Positions 45,291 to 54,051 of a stretch of 64,000 nucleotides of DNA are shown piece by piece. The DNA is taken from the NCBI GenBank assembly GCA_963731615.1, contig CAVSWD010000009.1, forward strand, positions 335,135 to 399,134, given 5' to 3'. Source of the DNA: Gaiellasilicea sp963731615 (lineage in GTDB: Bacteria > Actinomycetota > Thermoleophilia > Gaiellales > Gaiellaceae). Made by a program: the position numbers and the translations under genes. The notes beneath the pieces were generated by a model. That model made no database searches, was not told the DNA's origin, and worked only from the letters and a program-made list of their open reading frames with translations. Positions within the stretch are counted from its first letter, which is position 1. Each line of letters starts with the position of its first letter.

Positions 45291-46852
45291 GGAAGCTCAC
45301 GATCGGCGTTGGCGCCTCGCTCGTTGCCGCGGCGCTGTTCGCAGGTGTTACTCGAGGCGCCGACCCGCCCGCCCCGATCTTGGTGGCCGGAACCACCGAG
45401 CTTATTCACGGCGGACCCAGCAGCCAGACCGACCCCCACGTCAGCGGCTCGCGCGTCTCCTACACCAACAGGGTTGCAGCTTCTGATACCACGATTCGCT
45501 ACCACGATCTCGCCACCGGCGCCAACAACGCGGTCCCGGGCGGCTCCCTGGATCAGCTCTCGGATGTGTTCGGCTCGACGATCGTCTTACAGCGCGGCTC
45601 CACCGTCTCTTCCGATCGGGCGATCATGGCCTACAACACGGCCACGCCGACGCTGCCGCCTGTCGAGCTCGACCCGGCGCCCGGCGCCCGCCGCGCCCAA
45701 GCGGCGATCGGCGGGCGGACGGTCGCCTGGCAGGAGTTCGTCGGGACTAGCTCCGTCGCAAGCAATGTCGTCGCCTACGACCTCGACTCCGGCGTCGCCA
45801 CCGCTCTCAGCAGCGACGGTGTGACGAACACGAACAGGGACACCGCGGTCAGTCCCGACGGCCGCCTGGTGGCGTGGTCCAAGTGCGCGCTCGGCGGTTC
45901 CGTCTGCGAAATCTACGTCTCGACGCGAAACGCGGACGGCAGTTGGTCCGGCGCCGTCCAGCTCACGGCTCCGGGGGCCGAGGAGGACATCCTTCCGGAT
46001 ACGAACGGCGCGGTCGTCGCCTACGCGTCCAACCGAAGCGGCGACTACGACATCTACTGGCAGCAGACGGACGGCAGCAACCTGAGGCAGCTCTCGCTGG
46101 CCGGAAACCAGACGAACCCCAACATGTCCGGCAGCCTCATCTCGTTCGAGAGCACCGAGCTGAGTAGCGTCAACGCCGAGCTCTTCGTCTGGGACATCGC
46201 CACCGAGACGCTCTACCGGCTGACCGACACGCCGGAGGTAGACGAGACGCTCAACGACATCTCGCTCCGTCCCAACGGGACGGTCACGGTCGTCTTCGCG
46301 CGCGCGTCGGTCACCGAAGCGGGCAACGACGTCTACGCCCTCACCTTCCAGCTCGCGCCCGTGGACGCGGACGGCGACGGCGTCATCGACGGCGGCGACA
46401 ACTGCCCGACGGTTGCCAACCCCGACCAACGCGACACCGATGGAGACGGGATCGGCGACAGCTGCGACGCGACGCCCGGCTCGACTCCGGGCTGCGCGGG
46501 CGGTTTGGGCACGCTTCAGACGAACGCGAAAGCGAGCTTCGCCTTCGCGGTCCGCTACCGGGTCGGAGCGACCGCGCCCGAGGGCCTTGTCGGATTCACG
46601 GATCGCGCGGCTGGCAAGAGCCTCGCCTCGGGGCGGATCTCGAGCGTGATCATCGTCGGCAACCACGCCACGATTCGCGGCGACGGGCGTGTGAACGGTG
46701 GGCAGACGGTCGCCTTCAGGGTCGAGGTCGACGACCTGAGCGCGAACGGCCGCCTCGACACCTTCGCGATCCAGTGGCCCGGCTACAGCGCCGCCGGCAC
46801 GCTCCGCGCCGGGAACATCACGCTCACCTGCCCGCACGATCACGACGACTGA
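45287..46852 (+). CDS. Secreted beta-propeller-like protein with calcium repeats
   Basis: 521 aa. Signal peptide (MRKLTIGVGASLVAAALFAG, VTRGADPP), WD40/TolB-like repeats (RYHDLATGA, VVAYDLDSGVATALSSDG, VSPDGRLVAWSKCA, YASNRSGDYDIYWQQTDGSNLRQLS), then thrombospondin type 3 calcium repeats (DADGDGVIDGGDNCPTVANP, DTDGDGIGDSCD) and a C-terminal beta domain of the post-COAP-1 type. Exported; the calcium repeats rigidify secreted proteins. AGGAGG precedes ATG 45287. Confidence 0.88.
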   Translation: MRKLTIGVGASLVAAALFAGVTRGADPPAPILVAGTTELIHGGPSSQTDPHVSGSRVSYTNRVAASDTTIRYHDLATGANNAVPGGSLDQLSDVFGSTIVLQRGSTVSSDRAIMAYNTATPTLPPVELDPAPGARRAQAAIGGRTVAWQEFVGTSSVASNVVAYDLDSGVATALSSDGVTNTNRDTAVSPDGRLVAWSKCALGGSVCEIYVSTRNADGSWSGAVQLTAPGAEEDILPDTNGAVVAYASNRSGDYDIYWQQTDGSNLRQLSLAGNQTNPNMSGSLISFESTELSSVNAELFVWDIATETLYRLTDTPEVDETLNDISLRPNGTVTVVFARASVTEAGNDVYALTFQLAPVDADGDGVIDGGDNCPTVANPDQRDTDGDGIGDSCDATPGSTPGCAGGLGTLQTNAKASFAFAVRYRVGATAPEGLVGFTDRAAGKSLASGRISSVIIVGNHATIRGDGRVNGGQTVAFRVEVDDLSANGRLDTFAIQWPGYSAAGTLRAGNITLTCPHDHDD

Positions 46853-46874
46853 GCTGGTGATCGACATGTTCAAG

Positions 46875-46892
46875 CCGTTTTCAAGTGCTCCG
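46875..46892 (+). promoter_or_regulatory. TTCAAG direct repeat upstream of collagen-like gene 2
   Basis: TTCAAGC CGTT TTCAAGT: two heptamers with the same 11-bp period as the SARP-type sites but different sequence, about 145 bases before ATG 47036. Only two copies are present, so it is weak as a regulator site. Confidence 0.3.
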
Positions 46893-47035
46893 CGGCAGCG
46901 TTTTCTTCAACTGCTGTCCGGGTTGGAGCCTGACCAAGCGCACGGAACTGCCGAGACACTTTCCGGGGAAGCCCTCGGTGCGAGCTCGGCAGTCTCAGAG
47001 CCAGAAATCCAGAACGAGGACGGAGGGGGATCATC

Positions 47036-47757
47036 ATGAGCAAGGGACTAGGCCGCCGTGGCGTGCACATGCTTCTCATCACCACGGCACTGCTGGCCGG
47101 TGCGGCCGGGATCGCGCTTGCGACGATCCCAGGCACCGGCGGTGTGATCAGCGGCTGCTACGAGAAGAAGTCCGGCATCCTGCGTGTGATCGACGCCGAG
47201 GCGGGCAAGAAGTGCCTCAGCTTCGAGACGGCGATCAGCTGGAACCAGCAGGGACAGCAGGGTCTGCAGGGGTCCCAGGGCCCCAAGGGAGAGGGCGATC
47301 CGGGTCTCACGGGCAAGGACGGTCTGAACGGGACCAATGGCGTCGATGGCAAGGACGGGGTCAGCGTCACGAGCGCGAACGAGCCCGCAGGCGCGCACTG
47401 CGCGTACGGCGGCTCGGCGATCACGGCTGCCAATGCCGTCACGTACGCGTGTAACGGCGCTCCGGGCGCGGCGGGCGGCCTCCCCGCGCTTCACTATGTC
47501 GCCGCGGATCTCGCTGCACGGAACAACTCAGGGTGAGGCAGTGCACACCACTCAGACGTGGGTGCGCTGTCCTGTCAACGAGGCCGCCATCGGGGGTGGC
47601 TTCATCAACAACGGCTTCCACGAGCTTGTCCGTCCGCTCGGGCTTTCCCACTGGCAGCCCCGTTAATGGCACCTCCGCGTGGATGGTGGAGGTGGACAAT
47701 GACACCGCAAACGACTTGATGTTTTCGCTCTACGCGGTTTGCGTGCCGGTCGTCTAG
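47036..47757 (+). CDS. Secreted GCYEKK-module/collagen-like protein 2 (frameshifted)
   Basis: About 239 aa. Signal peptide (GVHMLLITTALLAGAAGIALA), GVISGCYEKKSGILRVIDAE and CLSFETAISW, a collagen-like stretch (QQGLQGSQGPKGEGDPGLTG, KDGLNGTNGVDGKDG) and a C-terminal domain VRCPVNEAAIGGGFINNGFHE ending LYAVCVPVV. The frame changes near 47525 and 47645. A second, decayed copy of the C-terminal part follows at 47765. GGAGGGGG precedes ATG 47036. The first 80 residues are about 90% identical to protein 3. Confidence 0.75.
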
Positions 47758-47764
47758 AGCACGG

Positions 47765-47925
47765 TCGCTTGGTCGTCGTCATCAACAACGGCTTCCACGA
47801 GCTTGTCCTCCGCTCGGGCTTCCACGCCTGCGAGTAAGCACCCCGCGGGATGGGGAGGTGGACAAGACACCGCAAACGACTGATGTCGCCTACGCGGGCC
47901 GTGCATCGTGTCGAGCACGGTGCGC
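47765..47925 (+). repeat. Decayed tandem copy of the collagen-like gene 2 end
   Basis: CATCAACAACGGCTTCCACG, AGCTTGTCC, CTCGGGCTTCCAC, GAGGTGGACAA, GACACCGCAAACGAC and a final GAGCACGG repeat the order of 47600-47763, with deletions every 10-20 bases and no open frame. It may be a pseudogene fragment or an assembly artefact. The rest of the gap to 48136 (about 210 bases) holds no gene I can support. Confidence 0.6.
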
Positions 47926-48136
47926 GGCGATACGGCGCAGCGCGCCCCCCGGACGCCTCGGGCGCGCGCCGCCGCAACAGCCGCCAGCGACCTGCGGCGT
48001 CTCTCCGAGACGGAGCGCCGCGCTCCCGAGCTGGCCGCGAAGCTCGCAGCCGCGGGACATCCCAGGAAACCCCCGGAGATAGCCCGTCGGGCTCATGAGA
48101 GCCAGAAATGCAGGACGAGGACGGAAGGGGATCATC

Positions 48137-48910
48137 ATGAGCAGAGGACTAGGCCGCCGCGGCGTGCACATGCTTCTCGTCGCCACGGCACTGCTGGCCG
48201 GTGCAGCTGGGATCGCGCTCGCGACGATCCCCGGTACCGGCGGCACGATCAGCGGGTGCTACGAGAAGAAGACCGGGATCCTGCGCGTGATCGACGCGCA
48301 GGCGGGCAAGACGTGCCTCTCGTTCGAGACACCGATCGCCTGGAATCAGCAGGGCCTTCGCGGTGATCCGGGAGCGCAGGGCGTTCAGGGTAAGGAGGGC
48401 GCAAAGGGCGATCCGGGCCGACAAGGACTCCAGGGCGAACGTGGTCCGCAGGGGCTGTCCGGCAAGCTGGAACTGGCCGGAGGCGCTGCGGCAGCTGGAA
48501 CGGCCGGGAAGACATGCCCAGCGGGACAGTTCGTGCAGGGGTTCGACCCCGCCGGGAGTCTGAGGTGCGCGGCAGGGTCGGGAGACTTGCCCGGAGTGAT
48601 CCAGGTCTATCCTGCGGGGTTGAACTTCGACTCCGTGCCGGTGGGGCAATCCTCAACCGAGGTGCTCACGCTCCTGAACATGGGTGGCGCGCCGGTTGAG
48701 TCGATTCAATGGGTCAGCACGACAGTCTCTCCGGCGTTCACGTCGATCGACAGCACCTGCGGGGCCGGGATCGCGCCTGGGGAAGCCTGCACCATCACGG
48801 TGGCCTTCACGCCAACGTCGCCCGGGGGCTTCGTTGCGAGTTGGTGGGTTGGCTGGCAACCGTCGGGAGGTACTGAGCTCACGCTGGCGGGAACGGGTCT
48901 CAGTCAGTGA
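48137..48910 (+). CDS. Secreted GCYEKK-module/collagen-like protein 3
   Basis: 257 aa. Signal peptide (HMLLVATALLAGAAGIALA), GTISGCYEKKTGILRVIDAQ and CLSFETPIAW, a collagen-like repeat (LRGDPGAQGVQGKEGAKGDP, GRQGLQGERGPQGLSG) and a C-terminal Ig-like domain with choice-of-anchor appearance (IQVYPAGLNFDSVPVGQSST, then LTLAGTGLSQ). Complete. ATG 48137 is preceded by GGAAGGGG. A third C-terminal domain on the same N-terminal frame supports modular evolution. Confidence 0.82.
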   Translation: MSRGLGRRGVHMLLVATALLAGAAGIALATIPGTGGTISGCYEKKTGILRVIDAQAGKTCLSFETPIAWNQQGLRGDPGAQGVQGKEGAKGDPGRQGLQGERGPQGLSGKLELAGGAAAAGTAGKTCPAGQFVQGFDPAGSLRCAAGSGDLPGVIQVYPAGLNFDSVPVGQSSTEVLTLLNMGGAPVESIQWVSTTVSPAFTSIDSTCGAGIAPGEACTITVAFTPTSPGGFVASWWVGWQPSGGTELTLAGTGLSQ

Positions 48911-48917
48911 GCAGGGC

Positions 48918-48941
48918 GGGCACGGCTTACGAGCCGTGCCC
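48918..48941. terminator. Hairpin between convergent collagen-like and moaDE genes
   Basis: Perfect 10-bp stem GGGCACGGCT / AGCCGTGCCC with loop TACG, overlapping the stop of the minus-strand MoaD-MoaE gene and eight bases past the stop of collagen-like protein 3. No T-run. Confidence 0.55.
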
Positions 48942-49565
48942 GATCCACTCCTCGCCGCCCTCGTAGACCTCTTTCTTCCAGAGCGGCACTGTCCCCTTGA
49001 GCGTGTCGATCGCCTCCTTGCAGGCGGCGAGAGCGGCGGCGCGGTGGGGTGACGAGATCGCGATCGCGACGCTCGGCTCGCCGATCTCGACCCGCCCCAC
49101 TCGGTGGTGGATCGCGATCGCCGAGAGCTCGTGCCGGGCCGAGAGCTCGGCGGCCAGCTCGGACATCGTCTCCTCGGCCATCCCCTCGTACGCCTCGTAC
49201 TCGAGGTACAGGACGTTGCGGTCGCGCGAGCGGTTGCGGACGGTGCCGAGGAAGGTCGCAATCGCGCCGGCCTCGTCGCGGCGCACCTCGCGGACGACGG
49301 CGTCGAGCGAGAGCGGCTCGCCGGTGAGGCGGAAGTCGCCGCCGGAGACGGGCGGGATCAGCGCGACGACGTCTCCGTCCACGAGCTCGGCGTCGGCCGG
49401 CGCATAGCTCTGGTTGACCGCGTAGAGGAGGCCGGCAGGCTCGGCGCCGAGGTCGAGCTCGGCCCAGACGTCGGAGACTTTCGCCCCCTCAGGGAGCTCG
49501 AGCTCGCGAGCGCCGGTGCCTGCGCGCTCGCGGAGGCCGGCGAAGAGACGGACGCTCACCTGCAC
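48927..49565 (-). CDS. MoaD-MoaE fusion (molybdopterin synthase)
   Basis: 212 aa. Residues 1-76 are a MoaD-like ubiquitin fold (MQVSVRLFAGLRERAGTG to VVALIPPVSGG), and residues ~79-212 are MoaE (LTGEPLSLDAVVREVRRDEAGAIATFLGTVRNRSRDRNVLYLEYEAY, then VGRVEIGEPSVAIAISSPHR and PLWKKEVYEGGEEWIGH with catalytic Lys). MoaD normally needs a free Gly-Gly end as thiocarboxylate, so the fusion must be cut after Gly76, as shown for M. tuberculosis MoaX. GTG start. Confidence 0.93.
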   Translation of the reverse strand: MQVSVRLFAGLRERAGTGARELELPEGAKVSDVWAELDLGAEPAGLLYAVNQSYAPADAELVDGDVVALIPPVSGGDFRLTGEPLSLDAVVREVRRDEAGAIATFLGTVRNRSRDRNVLYLEYEAYEGMAEETMSELAAELSARHELSAIAIHHRVGRVEIGEPSVAIAISSPHRAAALAACKEAIDTLKGTVPLWKKEVYEGGEEWIGHGS

Positions 49566-49620
49566 GCGGCAACCCTAGCCGCGGGTTGCCTCCGGACACC
49601 TGTCATGTTACGTATCGCCC

Positions 49621-50280
49621 ATGCCGGTCTCGGCACCGCCCAGGACGAACCTGAACGACCGCGTCTACGAGACGATCAAGCAGCGGCTCGTCCGTCGTGA
49701 GCTCGGCCCGGGAGCCAAGGTGAGCCTGCACGAGCTCGCGGCGACGCTCAGCGTCTCGCGGAGCCCTGTCCACCACGCGCTGACGCGTCTCGTCGCCGAG
49801 GGCATGCTCAGCGTCAAGTCGCGGCGCGGCTACTACGTGACTGCGCTGACCGAGTCGACGATCGCCGAAGGCTACGACGTCAGGCTCGCCCTCGAGCTCC
49901 AGGCGGCCGAGGCCGCGGTCGGCCGGGCAGGGCGGGACGGGCTGCGCCGCTTCCGCGAGTTGCACGAGCGCACCGTCGCCGCCGTCTCGCACGCCGAGTG
50001 GGACACCGCCAACGCCGCCTTCCACGAGCACCAGGTCGACCTCGCCGGCAACGAGCTGCTCTCGCGCTTTTACCGCGAGCTCTCGGTCAACCTGATGATG
50101 CAGGTGATCCGCGGCGGCAAGCTCGAAGGCGGCTCGTACCTCCCGACCGAGCACGGCGCGATTGTGGACGCGTACGAGGCGGGCGACCTCGACGCCGCGC
50201 AGGCGGCGATCCGCGCTCACATCGCCACCGGCCGCAGGATCGCGCTCGACGCGATCGAGAGCGCCGGCGGAATCCTGTAG
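49621..50280 (+). CDS. GntR-family regulator (FadR/FCD type)
   Basis: 219 aa. GntR winged helix at the N-terminus (RVYETIKQRLVRRELGPGAKVSLHELAATLSVSRSPVHHALTRLVAEGMLSVKSRRGYYV) and a C-terminal all-helical FCD ligand domain (DVRLALELQAAEAA, FHEHQVDLAGNELL, HGAIVDAYEAGDLDAAQAAIRAHI). His residues in the second half may bind a metal. It lies 18 bases ahead of the mutase gene and may regulate it. Confidence 0.9.
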   Translation: MPVSAPPRTNLNDRVYETIKQRLVRRELGPGAKVSLHELAATLSVSRSPVHHALTRLVAEGMLSVKSRRGYYVTALTESTIAEGYDVRLALELQAAEAAVGRAGRDGLRRFRELHERTVAAVSHAEWDTANAAFHEHQVDLAGNELLSRFYRELSVNLMMQVIRGGKLEGGSYLPTEHGAIVDAYEAGDLDAAQAAIRAHIATGRRIALDAIESAGGIL

Positions 50281-50298
50281 CCGCGTAGCATCCTCCCC

Positions 50299-51841
50299 GT
50301 GAAGCGGGAGACCGACTCCGGGATCGAGATCGAGCCCGTCTACGGCGACGGCGAGCAGCCCGGCGAGTTCCCCTTCACACGCGGGCCGTACCCGGACATG
50401 TATCGCGGCCGGCCCTGGACGATCCGCCAGTACGCCGGCTTCGGCTCGGCGGAGGAGACGAACGCGCGCTTCCGCTACCTGCTCGACCGCGGCCAGACCG
50501 GCATCTCGGTCGCGTTCGACCTGCCGACGCAGCTGGGTTACGACTCCGACGACCCGCACTCGCTCGGCGAGGTCGGGCGCACCGGCGTCGCGATCGACTC
50601 GATCGAGGACATGCGTCTGCTGCTGCGACGGCATCCCGCTCGGCGAGGTGTCGACCTCGATGACGATCAACGCGCCCGCATCGCTGCTGCTCCTCCTCTA
50701 CGAGCTGGTGGCCGAGGAGCAGGGTGTTCCCGGAACGGCCCTCCGCGGCACGGTTCAGAACGACATCCTCAAGGAGTACATCGCCCGCGGGAACTACATC
50801 TATCCGCCGCGACCCTCGATGCGGATCACGACCGACCTCTTCGCCTACTGCGCCGAGCGGCTGCCGAGCTGGAACACGATCTCGATCTCCGGCTACCACA
50901 TCCGGGAGGCGGGCTCGACCGCCGTGCAGGAGCTCGCGTTCACGCTCGCGAACGGGATCGCCTACGCGGAGGCGGCCGTCGCGGCGGGGCTGTCGCCGGA
51001 CGACTTCGGCGCGCGGCTCTCCTTCTTCTTCAACGCGCACAACCACTTCTTCCAAGAGGTGGCGAAGTTCCGCGCCGCGCGACGGCTGTGGGCGGTGATC
51101 ATGCGCGACCGCTTCGGTGCCACGAACCCGAAGGCGCTGGCACTCCGCTTCCACGCGCAGACCGGCGGCTCGACGCTGACCGCGCAGCAGCCGGAGAACA
51201 ACATCGTCCGCGTCGCGATCCAGGCACTCTCGGCCGTCGCCGGCGGCGCGCAGAGCCTGCACACGAACGGCTTCGACGAGGCGCTCGCGCTCCCGACCGA
51301 GCGATCTGCGCGGATCGCGCTCCGCACGCAGCAGATCCTCGCCGCCGAGGCCGGCACGACCGACACCGCCGATCCGCTCGGCGGCTCCTACTTCATCGAG
51401 GCGCTCACCGACGAGCTCGAGGAGCGCGCCCGCGAGCTGATCGAGCGGATCGACGAGCTCGGCGGCGCCGTCGCTGCGGTCGAGCAGGGCTTCGTGCAGC
51501 GCGAGATCGAGGAGGCCGCGTTCCGCTGGAACCAGCAGGTCGAGACCGGCGAGCGGGCGATCGTCGGCGTCAACACGTTCGCCGATCATGGAGACGAGGA
51601 GGTCGAGCTGCTGCGGATCGACCCTGAGGCGGAGCAGCGCCAGCTCGACCGGACGGCACGGGTGCGCGCGGAACGCAACGCAGAGGCCGCCGCCGCCGCC
51701 CTCGCCGAGGTTCGCCGCATCGCCGCCGGCCCCGAGAACCTGCTCCCGGCGATGCGCGAAGCGCTCCGCGCGCGCGTCACCGTGGGCGAGATCTCGAACG
51801 CGCTGCGTGACGAGTTCGGCACCTTCGACGCGCAAACCTAG
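50299..51841 (+). CDS. Methylmalonyl-CoA mutase-type large subunit (frameshifted)
   Basis: About 513 aa. TIM-barrel acyl-CoA mutase catalytic subunit: FPFTRGPYPDMYRGRPWTIRQYAGFGSAEETNARFRYLL, SVAFDLPTQLGYDSDD, STSMTINAPAS, PENNIVRVAIQALSAVAGGAQSLHTNGFDEAL. The C-terminal B12-binding domain is missing, so a separate small subunit must exist, as in two-subunit (MCM, HCM or ICM type) mutases. The frame shifts near 50630 (LLLR to DGIPLGEVSTS). Substrate specificity cannot be set. GTG start. Confidence 0.92.
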
Positions 51842-51897
51842 CCTTGACGTAACCGCCCTCGCCTCACAGCATGAGCGCGGGGAAAGGGGAGTCGGTG

Positions 51898-52032
51898 GTG
51901 TCATGGATGCACCCGCGGACTCGGGAGCTGGCTGACCAGCTTCTCGACGACGCGCAGAGTTTTCGCGAGCGGTGTGCCGCCTGGCTACGGGCGCGGCGTC
52001 GGCGGCTCGCCGCGCCCACCACCGACGACTAG
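51898..52032 (+). CDS. Short paralogue of the following gene's N-terminus
   Basis: 44 aa: VSWMHPRTRELADQLLDDAQSFRERCAAWLRARRRRLAAPTTDD. Its first 23 codons resemble those of the next gene (VSWGQQRTRELVDRLLDDAECF), and the upstream bases are similar, so it looks like one half of a tandem duplication that lost the rest. An AAAGGGGAG precedes the GTG. The 250 bases up to the next gene hold nothing else I can support. Confidence 0.5.
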   Translation: MSWMHPRTRELADQLLDDAQSFRERCAAWLRARRRRLAAPTTDD

Positions 52033-52288
52033 CGCGGCGCACCGGCGCCCCGCACATGGCGGGACGCCGGTGCAACGGACGACGTCGCCGCGTCCCTCGT
52101 CGGGCCGGTGAGCAGCAGCAGCTGCCCGTCCTCGACGGTGTTGACGGGCGGCGCGCCGCATCGTTCCGCGACGAGATGGGCGCATGGTCATCCGCCTGGT
52201 GAAGAGGTTGTCTCGATCCGGTTCAAACTGGCCTTGACGGACCTGACCGCTACTCCCACGATGAGGGCAGAGGAAGGGGGAACCGGTG

Positions 52289-53248
52289 GTGTCCTGGGGA
52301 CAGCAGCGGACTCGGGAGCTGGTGGACCGGCTCCTCGACGACGCGGAGTGTTTTCGGCGGCTCTGCGCCGACGGAGCGGGCGCAGCCGGGCGCGCCTTCA
52401 TGGCGTGGGTCGACACCGTCCGCGCCGCACCGACGGCTTGCCGGGAGCGCGCCGCGACCGTCGCGTGGGCGTGGCGGCGCCGGCAAGCGGCTGCGATCGC
52501 GAGGCTGCTCGACCTGGCCTGGATCCTGAAGGAAGGGCTCGGCTGGGTCGTGCCACGCCGGCGACGGCTCGGGACGGCGGCCGGGCTCGCGCTCGTGGCC
52601 GCCGGCCTCGCTCTCGTCGTGGCGTTCTCGTCCCGCCCGGCGGAGAGCTCCGTGCTCGCGCCGACGAAGACACTCGCCCGGGATGCCGTGCTGATGTCGG
52701 CGACCGCCGTGGCGCCTGCGGCTCAGCTGGCCCCGGTGGCCCCGGTGACGCGGCGTCCGAAAGCGCGCACCGCACCGGTTTCGCCGAAACGGAGCGCCGA
52801 CACGAAGCGGCCGGCCAAGGTGGCACGTGTGGTCGCAGCCGCAGCCACTCGGCCTGTCGTTGCGGCAGCGGCAGCTGTCCGGCCGAAACGCACGGCACCT
52901 GCGCCGGCGGCCGTGATACCTCGACGCAAGCCGAAGCCTGCCGCAGCCGCGCCACGGGCCGTCCCGGCAGCGCCCGCCGCCGCGATCCCGGTCGCGACGA
53001 AGACTCAGGCCCCGGCAGCGCTACCGGACGCAGCGCAGCAGCAGCCGACCGGCGGCGGGTCGCCGGCGGGCAACGAACCGCCGCCGGCCGCCACCGTCAC
53101 CCCCGCGGCGGAGGAGCCGAAGCCCCGCGCCAAAGAGCCAAGGCCGCGCGCCGAAGAGCCCAAGCCGCCCCCGCCGCGTCCCGCGCCGCGCGACGACGAG
53201 GACGAGGACGAGGAGAGGAAGACGAGGACGAGCGACGACGACGACTGA
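52289..53248 (+). CDS. Single-pass membrane protein with Pro/Ala/Lys-rich tail
   Basis: 319 aa. N-terminal helical region (VSWGQQRTRELVDRLLDDAE, CFRRLCAD), one membrane segment (LGTAAGLALVAAGLALVVAF) at about residues 95-115, then a long low-complexity part rich in Ala, Pro, Lys and Arg, and a very acidic end (DEDEDEERKTRTSDDDD). Likely envelope-associated; function unknown. GTG 52289 parallels the start of the short paralogue. It is convergent with the ABC permease after 15 bases. Confidence 0.65.
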   Translation: MSWGQQRTRELVDRLLDDAECFRRLCADGAGAAGRAFMAWVDTVRAAPTACRERAATVAWAWRRRQAAAIARLLDLAWILKEGLGWVVPRRRRLGTAAGLALVAAGLALVVAFSSRPAESSVLAPTKTLARDAVLMSATAVAPAAQLAPVAPVTRRPKARTAPVSPKRSADTKRPAKVARVVAAAATRPVVAAAAAVRPKRTAPAPAAVIPRRKPKPAAAAPRAVPAAPAAAIPVATKTQAPAALPDAAQQQPTGGGSPAGNEPPPAATVTPAAEEPKPRAKEPRPRAEEPKPPPPRPAPRDDEDEDEERKTRTSDDDD

Positions 53249-53263
53249 TCGGTCGAGGCCGAC

Positions 53264-54051
53264 TCAGGCGGAGGCGCCCGAGTAGCGGCGCAGGCCGAAG
53301 CCCCACCACCAGCGTGTGACCCCGAAGAGCACGACGCAGAAGCCGACCGCGAGCACCACGGTCGTCCACTCGAGGCGAGAGGTCAACGCCTCGGCGGGCA
53401 CGGTGATCGCGAAGGCCAGCGGGATCAGGAACGTGACGCCGATCCGCAGCCAGATCGGGTAGATCGACGTCGGCCAGCGTCCCGTCTGGTAGACGCCGTC
53501 GAAGAGCTCGAGGATGCTCCACGTGTCGACGATCCAGAAGGCCAGGGTCGCGATCACGAGCCAGAAGCAGTAGATCATCAGCGGCGCCGACCGCAAGCAG
53601 GAGCAGGAAGAGGAGCGCGTCGCCGGCGCCGACTCCTTGCTCGAGCCCGGAGATGCCGTACGCGAGCACGGCGGCGCCGGCGATCACGTCGACGAAGCGC
53701 CAGATCCGTACGTCGCGGACCGAGACGAGCACCTGCGAGTCCTCCGGCTTCGTCAGCGCGAAGTCGAGCTTGCCGTCGCGCACCTCCTCCATCAGCCGCT
53801 GCATGTTCGGCTGGATCGACGTGCGGATCACGCCGCCGAGCAGGATCTGGATCCCCATCACGACGAGCAGCTCCGACTCGCTCCAGCCGTTCAGCTCGTC
53901 GGTGTGCGAATAGACGAGCGCGATCACGACGATCGCCGTCCCGACCGAGACGGCCGACTGGAGCAGCTGGATGAAGAAGTTGGCGCGGTACTGGAGCTCG
54001 TTCAGCGAGCCGATCGCGGAAGAAGAGCCAGGCGAGGCGGAGCGTCCTCAA
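53264..54051 (-). CDS. ABC-2 type transporter permease, distal (frameshifted)
   Basis: About 262 aa with roughly six membrane helices: MIALVYSHTDELNGWSESELLVVMGIQILLGGVIRTSIQPNMQRLMEEVRDGKLDFALTKPEDSQVLVSVRD, then APLMIYCFWLVIATLAFWIVDTWSILELFDG and the end WWWGFGLRRYSGASA. Frame changes near 54018 and 53590 join three parts. It is the COG3694-type permease. TTG 54051 overlaps the stop of the partner permease (TTGA). Confidence 0.85.

Noticed and set aside
47908..48366. Possible gene between the decayed repeat and collagen-like gene 3
   Set aside because: It overlaps the signal-peptide region of the well-supported gene at 48137 in another frame and shows no domain.
52033..52288. Short frames between the duplicated genes (for example 52108 onward)
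   Set aside because: They overlap the supported gene at 52289 in another frame, with no ribosome site or recognisable domain.
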